A program made the position numbers and the translations under genes. Source: Deltaproteobacteria bacterium (GTDB lineage: Bacteria; Desulfobacterota; DSM-4660; Desulfatiglandales; Desulfatiglandaceae). From it: a DNA stretch of 6,242 nucleotides. Positions 1-5,404 of the stretch are shown piece by piece; positions within the stretch are counted from its first letter, which is position 1, and every line of letters starts with the position of its first letter. The stretch spans positions 1-6,242 of the forward strand of contig DREN01000046.1 in NCBI GenBank assembly GCA_011051075.1. The letters run 5' to 3'. The notes below the pieces were generated by a model. It did not search any database. It had not been told where the DNA came from and worked only from the letters and a program-made list of their open reading frames with translations.

Positions 1-368
1 AGAGCATGAAGAACCTTGTCGGCACGGAGCGGCCCAACTGGCTGAGGAGAATCTTTGCCCGCAAAGACCTGGACATGGAGCGTGTGTTGGGCATCATCTC
101 CTCCCTGAAAAAGGGCTACAGCCTGAGCCTGGGCAGGATTGAAGAGGCCCTGGGGGAATTTGGCGTGACCGCCATACCATGCGAGGGCGAGCCCTTTGAT
201 CCCGGCCGCATGACCGCCGTGGAGATCGAGGAAAGGAGCGATGTGCCAGATGGAACAGTGCTTGAAGTATTCCGGACCGGTTACGCCTCCGAGTCTGAAA
301 TAATCAGGCCCGCCCAGGTGAAGGTGGCCCGTAAACCCGCGGAAAGGAGCAGTGGAGAATTGCGGTAG
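1..368 (+). CDS. grpE: GrpE-type nucleotide exchange factor, 3' part (5' end outside window)
   Basis: GrpE proteins are cytoplasmic dimers that release ADP from Hsp70 and so reset its substrate cycle. The frame is open to the window edge. The first ATG at 6 gives 120 residues, well short of the usual 170-200, so I treat it as internal and the gene as 5'-truncated by the window. The visible part carries the end of the helical region (about residues 20-52) and the C-terminal beta domain: GVTAIPCEGEPFDPGRM at 53-69, then PDGTVLEVFRTGY at 81-93 and IIRPAQVKVAR at 99-109. These match the GrpE pattern of FDP, dGtVlev, GY and RPA.V.VA. The common His after FDPxx is Met here, and the usual Gly-Arg before the RPA motif is replaced by Ser-Glu. 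The Hsp70 gene starts 119 bases downstream, so this is probably its dedicated exchange factor. The family call is firm; the pairing is inferred from context. Confidence 0.87.
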   Translation, partial: SMKNLVGTERPNWLRRIFARKDLDMERVLGIISSLKKGYSLSLGRIEEALGEFGVTAIPCEGEPFDPGRMTAVEIEERSDVPDGTVLEVFRTGYASESEIIRPAQVKVARKPAERSSGELR

Positions 369-474
369 TTTTCAAAAAACCAGGATTTCAGTTCTCGCCC
401 CTGGTCGCAGGTTCTTGAGATGATACGAATTCCAGAGACGAGAAGACTGTTTCAAAATGAACCCTTTATTGAGC

Positions 475-479
475 AGGAG
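475..479 (+). promoter_or_regulatory. Ribosome binding site of the Hsp70 gene
   Basis: AGGAG lies 8 bases upstream of the ATG at 488. It supports that start, which also places the N-terminal phosphate-binding motif of Hsp70 at its normal distance from the initiator Met. The site overlaps the last codons of a short open frame that follows the grpE stop codon. Confidence 0.7.
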
Positions 480-487
480 TAAAGAAA

Positions 488-2398
488 ATGGACAGTTCCG
501 ATACCATCGTGGGAATCGATCTTGGAACCACCAATTCGGAGATCGCCGCGTTTGTTGACGGAAAGGTGCAGATCATAGGCCCTGGAAACAGTCCCATGCT
601 CCCGTCGTGCGTCGGCCTTTCAAAGGCGGGGGATCTACTCATAGGCGCCCCTGCAAGGAACCAGCAGCTACTCTATCCGGAGCTCACCGTGCGGAGCATC
701 AAGAGGAAGATGGGGAGCAGTGAGAAAATAACCCTCGGCCCCAGGACCTTTTCGCCACAGGAGATATCTGCCCTCCTCCTCAGGGAGCTGGCCGAGTGGG
801 CCAAAAAACGGCTCGGGAGCCCGGTAAGGAGGGCGGTTATATCGGTTCCCGCCTACTTCTCCGATTCCCAGCGAAACGCCACCCGTGAGGCCGGGGAACT
901 GGCCGGGCTCGAGGTGGTCAGGATACTCAATGAACCGACTGCTGCGAGTCTTGCATACGGTTATGGCTCGGATGAAAGGCTCACTATTATGATTTACGAC
1001 CTGGGAGGCGGCACCTTCGATGTCTCCATCGTTACCACCGAAGATGAGGTCACGGAGGTGCTGGCAAGCCATGGAAACAACCGCCTGGGAGGGGATGACT
1101 TCAATGAACTGCTGGTCGAGAGGCTTCTCGATGAATTCGTCGACACCCACGGCATTGACCTCCGAAACGGCCACAGCGCGGCGCTCGCCCGGCTGTGGTG
1201 GGCCGCGGAAGGGGCCAAGAAGAGGCTCAGCTTTCAGCCCTTTGTAAACATACGTGAAGAGGCCCTGGCGAACAAGGGGGGTGTACCACTGCATCTGGAA
1301 ACCGAAATCTCCCGCGAAGAGTTCGAGGATATGATCCGGCCCCTTATGGAATCCACGCTGGACTGCGTGTCCAAGGCCATGAATGATGCGGGAAAGGGGA
1401 CCGGAGACCTTGACGCCATACTGCTTGTGGGAGGTTCAACGCGGATTCCCATGGTTTCAAAGGCCCTTGAGGAACGTACGGGGGTGAGCCCCCGCCACGA
1501 AATTCATCCGGACCTGTGTGTGGCCCTCGGTGCGGGGGTCATGGGCTCACGGCTCGCGGGGCATGATGTGGAAAGGGTCCTGGTGGATGTTACCCCCTAT
1601 TCTTTCGGGCCCTCCTATCTGGGGGAGAGGGAAGGTTCTCTCTATCCCTACTGCTACCATCCCATCATCCGAGCGAATACACCTCTTCCGGTCACCCGCA
1701 CGGAGAAGTATTATACCTCGTTTCCGTTCCAGTCAGAGGTAGAGGTGGAGATATTTCAGGGGGAGGATCCTGACGCCATGAAAAATATCCCGGTGGGTAA
1801 CTTCCGGATAACGGGCCTCCAGACCGGTGAGGAACCAAACACCGTGCTCTGCAAGATGAGCCTTGATGTGGACGGCATCCTGAAGGTGACCGCCACGGAA
1901 AAGTCCACCGGAAAATCAAAGCAGATAACCATTGACAACGCTCTCAGGCCCATGAGCGACGGAGAGATTGCCACCGCAAGAAAGCGTCTGCAGGCCCTGT
2001 ACGATTCCCGCTCGGCAGAGATGGGAGATCTATATGATCTTTTTGAAGAGACCCGATCGGAGGACGTGCAAAAGGAAGCTGGGTTCAGGGACAATGTCAT
2101 TCAATTCCCGGGTGCCAGGAAGATGAGCAGGGATGATTTACCCAACGGTGCGGTAAGGGAGAATTCTGAAGACCTGCCTCAGGGAGAGGATGATGAGTGG
2201 ACTGTAATGCTGGGTCATGCCCAGGCCCTCCTGGACCGCAGTCGCAGGCTCCTTGACAGCATGCACCATGAAGACAGGGAAGAGGCAATCGACCTTCATG
2301 ATCAGATCGAGTCCGCGCTTGCTTCGAAGGATGCCGAAGGCTTGGCCGAGGCATGCGACGAACTCAAGGAGCTGCTTTTCTTTGTGGAAGGTAAGTGA
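488..2398 (+). CDS. Divergent Hsp70 (DnaK-family) chaperone with lid insertion
   Basis: This is an ATP-dependent cytoplasmic Hsp70. The nucleotide-binding domain (about 1-360) has IVGIDLGTTNSEIA at 7-20, the expected Lys in SIKRKMG (K72), VPAYFSDSQRNAT at 120-132, NEPTAASLAYG at 148-158, DLGGGTFDVSIV at 171-182, GGDDFN at 200-205 and LLVGGSTRIPMV at 312-323. The hydrophobic linker is VERVLVDVTP (361-370). The beta substrate-binding domain (about 365-485) keeps VEIFQGE and the DGILKVTATEKSTGK stretch (462-476), but has extra Tyr-rich sequence near 380-391. After a first helix (about 490-530) comes an acidic, polar, probably disordered stretch (about 535-570). A helical segment resembling the DnaK lid (571-634) follows, and the protein ends without the usual Gly-rich acidic tail. 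Length is close to DnaK (about 638). The flanking grpE and zinc-ribbon genes suggest a specialised paralogue rather than the housekeeping DnaK. Its clients are unknown. Confidence 0.93.
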   Translation: MDSSDTIVGIDLGTTNSEIAAFVDGKVQIIGPGNSPMLPSCVGLSKAGDLLIGAPARNQQLLYPELTVRSIKRKMGSSEKITLGPRTFSPQEISALLLRELAEWAKKRLGSPVRRAVISVPAYFSDSQRNATREAGELAGLEVVRILNEPTAASLAYGYGSDERLTIMIYDLGGGTFDVSIVTTEDEVTEVLASHGNNRLGGDDFNELLVERLLDEFVDTHGIDLRNGHSAALARLWWAAEGAKKRLSFQPFVNIREEALANKGGVPLHLETEISREEFEDMIRPLMESTLDCVSKAMNDAGKGTGDLDAILLVGGSTRIPMVSKALEERTGVSPRHEIHPDLCVALGAGVMGSRLAGHDVERVLVDVTPYSFGPSYLGEREGSLYPYCYHPIIRANTPLPVTRTEKYYTSFPFQSEVEVEIFQGEDPDAMKNIPVGNFRITGLQTGEEPNTVLCKMSLDVDGILKVTATEKSTGKSKQITIDNALRPMSDGEIATARKRLQALYDSRSAEMGDLYDLFEETRSEDVQKEAGFRDNVIQFPGARKMSRDDLPNGAVRENSEDLPQGEDDEWTVMLGHAQALLDRSRRLLDSMHHEDREEAIDLHDQIESALASKDAEGLAEACDELKELLFFVEGK

Positions 2399-2661
2399 TG
2401 GGCTCGGAAAACGGTTACAGATGCCCTGTTTGCAGGGCAAAGTTCAGGGCAACACGGGAATGCTCACGATGCGGGGCAGATCTTTCAAGTATTATGAGGA
2501 TTGCCGCCGAGGCATGGATTTGCCGAAAGAACGCGGTCAGGGCCGTCCGTGCCCTTGCTTTTGACAAGGCAAAGGAGTTGGCTGAAAGGTCCCAGACCCT
2601 TCAGCAAACCGAGAGGGGAAGACGGCTTTTGCTGTTGACCTCATGGTTAAAATCCGGATGA
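2398..2661 (+). CDS. Small four-cysteine zinc-ribbon protein coupled to Hsp70
   Basis: The product has 87 residues and no known function that I recognise. Its N-terminus holds two CxxC knuckles, CPVC at 9-12 and CSRC at 22-25, spaced by nine residues, which is a classic zinc-ribbon arrangement. The rest (about 30-85) is predicted to be helical and basic, with an Ala/Leu/Arg pattern resembling one TPR-like helical hairpin. The ATG at 2398 overlaps the Hsp70 TGA stop (TGATG) and has GGAAGG at 2386-2391, six bases upstream. An in-frame GTG at 2395 would add one residue and is a less likely start. The one-base overlap implies translational coupling with the chaperone. A co-factor or client-adaptor role, comparable in principle to the zinc region of DnaJ, is inferred from context only. 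No J-domain HPD motif is present. Confidence 0.82.
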   Translation: MGSENGYRCPVCRAKFRATRECSRCGADLSSIMRIAAEAWICRKNAVRAVRALAFDKAKELAERSQTLQQTERGRRLLLLTSWLKSG

Positions 2662-2670
2662 ACCATTTTT
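2643..2670 (+). terminator. Possible weak intrinsic terminator of the chaperone operon
   Basis: ATGGTT (2643-2648) can pair with AACCAT (2661-2666) across a 12-base loop, and five T residues end at 2670. The stem is short and AT-rich and overlaps the last codons of the zinc-ribbon gene, so it may be inefficient or fortuitous. Its position between two operons of apparently unrelated function is the main support. Confidence 0.3.
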
Positions 2671-2698
2671 GAACTTTGGAGAAATATTCGATTTTCCC

Positions 2699-2727
2699 TT
2701 GACAGAGACACGGCTTTGGTGCATGGT
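2699..2727 (+). promoter_or_regulatory. Putative sigma70-like promoter of the btuB transcript
   Basis: A perfect TTGACA -35 box is at 2699-2704. With a 17-base spacer the -10 position (2722-2727) reads CATGGT, which is weak. Transcription would start near 2731-2735, just ahead of the first paired base of the riboswitch (2737). That agreement is the main support. The -10 box alone would not convince. Confidence 0.45.
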
Positions 2728-2736
2728 GAAAAAATT

Positions 2737-2940
2737 CATGGGTTGTCCTTGATTGGACTTAGAGGGAAGACGGTGCGAATCCGTCGCGGGCCCGCCTCTG
2801 TAATCGGGGACGAACACCGCATAATGCCACTGTCAGGAATTCAACTCTACATGCCGCCAAGATAAAGCGGCATGGAATTCAGTGCCTGATGGGAAGGCGC
2901 GGTCAGTAGGACGATCCGTAAGCCAGAAGACCTGCCCATG
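2737..2940 (+). promoter_or_regulatory. Cobalamin (vitamin B12) riboswitch aptamer
   Basis: This RNA element senses cobalamin in the nascent transcript. The conserved blocks occur in order: AGAGGGAA (2761-2768); a GACGG/CCGTC hairpin (2769-2773 with 2781-2785) enclosing TGCGAAT; GCGGGCCCGC (2786-2795); CTGTAATCGGGGA (2798-2810); GCCACTG (2826-2832); GGGAAGGC (2891-2898); and the 3' signature AGCCAGAAGACCTGCC (2921-2936). The closing helix is CATGGG (2737-2742) with CCCATG (2935-2940). A GTCC/GGAC hairpin is at 2745-2758, and a long peripheral arm has CATGCCGC (2850-2857) pairing with GCGGCATG (2867-2874). The extended peripheral arms resemble the large adenosylcobalamin-type class, but ligand preference cannot be settled by reading. 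It sits 154 bases ahead of the chosen start of a BtuB-like receptor and just upstream of a strong terminator, the expected layout for B12 repression. Confidence 0.94.
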
Positions 2941-3006
2941 TGATTCTGAGTGCAGTGGACCCCCGTGGACAGGGCGAAAACTGCATATGGCTGGATGGAA
3001 AACGGC

Positions 3007-3044
3007 ATCCCCGTATCAGAGATATCTGATACGGGGATTTTTTT
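3007..3044 (+). terminator. Intrinsic terminator, expression platform of the B12 riboswitch
   Basis: The arms ATCCCCGTATCAGA (3007-3020) and TCTGATACGGGGAT (3025-3038) are perfectly complementary over 14 bp. They enclose the loop GATA and run into seven T residues (3038-3044). This is a strong rho-independent terminator located between the aptamer and the receptor start, so it should stop transcription when the aptamer is ligand-bound. Two candidate alternative pairings are visible: CGGGGA in the aptamer (2805-2810) with TCCCCG (3008-3013), and CCCCGT (2961-2966) with ACGGGG (3031-3036). Either could disrupt the hairpin, but neither is proven. Confidence 0.92.
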
Positions 3045-3093
3045 GGCCTCTGCAGGGCCTGTCTTAGCGGGTACTCCGACTGAAATGACTATC

Positions 3094-5130
3094 ATGAAGA
3101 ACAGGATATTTTTTTACTTTGCCGTTGTTGTGCTTGCCCTGACGATAGAGGGCCTTCCCCCGTCCATTGCGGGGACGGATAAGGATGCCGTTACCCTGGA
3201 CACGGTAATCGTCACGGCCCGGCAGGACGAGGAGGAGAGGTTTGAAACCGGGGATGTGGACATGGAGGAGTTCACCGGGTTTGTCTCGGTCATAAAGCGC
3301 CAGGATTTTGAAGGCAAGATGGAGGACCTTGGAGAGGTGCTCCAGAAGGAGGCCGGCATCCAGATAAGGCAGTCCGGCGGGCTCGGGAGCTTCTCCACCG
3401 TGTCCATGCGCGGTTCTTCCAGCGAGCAGGTCCTGGTTTACATGGACGGGGTGCTCTTGAACGACGCGGCAGGGGGCGGGGTCGATCTGAGCAATATCGC
3501 GCTTTCCGACGTGGCTGCAATAGAGGTCTTTCGAGGGGTTTCGCCCATCAACTTTGGCAAGGGGTCCATTGGCGGGGTAATCAACATCAGGACGCTGCGG
3601 GCCAGAGAGGGCTTTAAGGCCAGCGCTGACGCGGGATACGGCTCTTTTAACACCCGCAAGCTGAGCGGCTTTGTGAATCATAAGACGGGAAAGTGGGACT
3701 ACCTCATATCCGCGGGGTACTTGGGGAGTGACAACGATTTTGAGATGTTGAACGATAACGGGACACCTCAGAACCCGGCGGACGACAAATGGGAAAAGCG
3801 CAACAACGCCCAGTTCAACCAGGGGAATATCCTGGCGAAATTGGGGTACGATTTTACCGATGATACCAGAGTGGCCGTTGTGAATCAGTGGTTTTCAAAG
3901 GACCAGGGGCTGCCAAGCTGGAACAACAGCCCCCAGACCGAGACCTCTTTGGACACGGAGAGGAATATCACGACCCTCAGTCTCATTTCGGACGATATCG
4001 GGCCGCTCCATTTCAACACCAGGACCAGCGTTGACTACTCGTACAAGTATGAGATGTACGACGACAGCCAGGGCCATGTGGGCCTCGGCAGGCAGAAGAC
4101 CCGCTATATAACCAACCGTTACGGCGGGAAGTTCTACGTAGAATCTCCCTTCAGCTGGAATACCGTAGGGTTTCTTGTAGATATGCACCATGAGGACTAT
4201 GAGCCTGAAGACCTGCTGACGAACCGGGAGACCAATAAGAGTACAAGGGATATCCTGACCGCCGGTCTCCAGGACACCATCTTTCTGCTGGAGGACACAC
4301 TAACGGTCATCCCTGCCCTGCGCTATACCAACATCAAGGACGACCTTAGGAGCGGAACCGACGCCTGGGGCGGGGGAGTCAACGCCACTTCCAGACACGA
4401 CGATTACGTCAACCCTCAGTTGGGCGTCAAGTACAACCCAGTGGACTGGCTGGTCCTCAAGACCAACCTGGCGCAATACGTGAGAGAACCCTCGTTTTTT
4501 GAACTGTTCGGGGACCGCGGGTTCTTTATCGGCAATCCTGACCTGAAGGCGGAAAAGGGGATAAACTTCGACGCAGGGTTCAACGTGGGGTGGTCAAAGC
4601 CGTTTAGCTGGCTTGAACGGATCTCGCTGAACGGCACCTACTTCCATACCAAGGCCGACGACCTCATTACCTTTGTCTACGATTCAAGGGGAATAGGCAG
4701 GGCCGAGAATATCTCGGAGGCCAGGATAGACGGTGTTGAAGGCGGCTTCCAGGTGGATTTCCTCAAGTTCTTCCGCCTGACCGCGAGCCTTACGTGGCAG
4801 GACCCTGTGAATGAGGGTCAGGTCAGGGCTTTTCACGGTAAGAGGCTCCCCGGAAGGTACAAGACCTCGGCTGCGGGCAACCTGGAGGCCAGGTATGGAG
4901 GGGTGAAGGTCTACTTAGAGTACCTGAGAGAGACCGGTATCTACTACGATTCGGCCAACCTCCTGCCCGCAGATGACAAGAACGTGTTCAACGCGGGGAT
5001 TTCCTGGCTTTACAGGTCGTTCCTCTTCAGCCTCGAGGGAAAGAACCTGACAAACGACCGTTACGAGGACTTCAACGGCTACCCAATGCCTGGAAGGGCC
5101 TTCTATTTCACGGTAGGCTACAGGTATTAG
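3094..5130 (+). CDS. btuB: TonB-dependent outer-membrane receptor, BtuB-like (corrinoid uptake)
   Basis: This is an outer-membrane beta-barrel that imports its ligand using TonB-ExbBD energy. From ATG 3094 it has 678 residues. A signal peptide (KNR, then hydrophobic residues 5-18, likely cut near SIAG at 24-27) precedes the TonB box DTVIVTA (36-42). The plug (about 60-168) includes EDLGEVLQKEAGIQIRQSGG (77-96), VSMRGSSSEQVLVYMDGVLL (103-122) and the end GSIGGVINIRT. The barrel has the family's REPSFFELFGDRGFFIGNPD (464-483) and ends GKNLTNDRY...FYFTVGYRY with a terminal aromatic residue. E. coli BtuB is somewhat shorter (614 aa precursor). Cobalamin as substrate is inferred from the B12 riboswitch and the BtuB-like TonB box, not from binding residues. 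An ATG at 3085 would add three residues, and neither start has a clear ribosome binding site. The frame is open back to 2950, but that start would translate through the riboswitch terminator and bury the signal peptide. Confidence 0.9.
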   Translation: MKNRIFFYFAVVVLALTIEGLPPSIAGTDKDAVTLDTVIVTARQDEEERFETGDVDMEEFTGFVSVIKRQDFEGKMEDLGEVLQKEAGIQIRQSGGLGSFSTVSMRGSSSEQVLVYMDGVLLNDAAGGGVDLSNIALSDVAAIEVFRGVSPINFGKGSIGGVINIRTLRAREGFKASADAGYGSFNTRKLSGFVNHKTGKWDYLISAGYLGSDNDFEMLNDNGTPQNPADDKWEKRNNAQFNQGNILAKLGYDFTDDTRVAVVNQWFSKDQGLPSWNNSPQTETSLDTERNITTLSLISDDIGPLHFNTRTSVDYSYKYEMYDDSQGHVGLGRQKTRYITNRYGGKFYVESPFSWNTVGFLVDMHHEDYEPEDLLTNRETNKSTRDILTAGLQDTIFLLEDTLTVIPALRYTNIKDDLRSGTDAWGGGVNATSRHDDYVNPQLGVKYNPVDWLVLKTNLAQYVREPSFFELFGDRGFFIGNPDLKAEKGINFDAGFNVGWSKPFSWLERISLNGTYFHTKADDLITFVYDSRGIGRAENISEARIDGVEGGFQVDFLKFFRLTASLTWQDPVNEGQVRAFHGKRLPGRYKTSAAGNLEARYGGVKVYLEYLRETGIYYDSANLLPADDKNVFNAGISWLYRSFLFSLEGKNLTNDRYEDFNGYPMPGRAFYFTVGYRY

Positions 5131-5391
5131 AGCGATCAGGGGATCCATGTGATAATCGAAATCGGGATCCCTGTCGAAATCGACAAGAGACGGAACCGGG
5201 GGGTTGGGTATCTTCTCAAGAATCCGGGCAAACCCCCTGCGCCTCCTCGCCAGTCTCGCCGGTGCCAGGTGGGGTTGAAAGGTATGCGCTCCCCGAACAT
5301 TTCGGGAAGTTACGGGGTTAGACCGTAAACGGTTCAATTATGCGGGAATCGGCGTGTCTGATTCCCTGTAGAGGTGTCAATCTTAGATGTT
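5131..5391 (+). other. Inverted-repeat-rich gap between btuB and the propeller gene
   Basis: I see no gene or known riboswitch here. Several inverted repeats follow one another: GGGATCC/GGATCCC (5140-5146 with 5165-5171), AACCCC/GGGGTT (5231-5236 with 5271-5276), CCCGAA/TTCGGG (5292-5297 with 5301-5306), TTACGG/CCGTAA (5310-5315 with 5323-5328) and GGGAATC/GATTCCC (5344-5350 with 5360-5366). None is followed by a T-run, so none is an evident terminator. The receptor and downstream gene could be cotranscribed. The stems may shape mRNA stability or leader control, or may be chance in GC-rich DNA. Confidence 0.4.
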
Positions 5392-5399
5392 AGGAGGAG
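5392..5399 (+). promoter_or_regulatory. Strong ribosome binding site of the secreted propeller gene
   Basis: AGGAGGAG is a near-ideal Shine-Dalgarno sequence, with seven bases between the AGGAGG core and the ATG at 5405. It fixes the start of this window-truncated gene and predicts much stronger translation than for the upstream receptor, which lacks a clear site. Confidence 0.8.
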
Positions 5400-5404
5400 T
5401 CTTG

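Noticed and set aside
668..1294. 208-residue minus-strand open frame inside the Hsp70 gene
   Set aside because: It lies wholly opposite conserved Hsp70 ATPase motifs and shows no domain. It is a shadow of the real gene.
2837..2880. GAATTC copies flanking a hairpin, considered as a mobile-element or repeat boundary
   Set aside because: They are two sides of the peripheral arm of the cobalamin riboswitch, and no transposase or target duplication is present.
5221..5300. Possible c-di-GMP (GEMM) riboswitch, suggested by GGGCAAACC at 5226-5234
   Set aside because: The GAAA tetraloop-type helix and the following CGCAAAGCC-like block of the GEMM consensus are absent.
4915..5337. 140-residue open frame on the minus strand over the receptor end and the following gap
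   Set aside because: Most of it is antisense to well-supported receptor codons. The product has no recognisable motifs, and the frame fits the antisense of GC-rich coding DNA.
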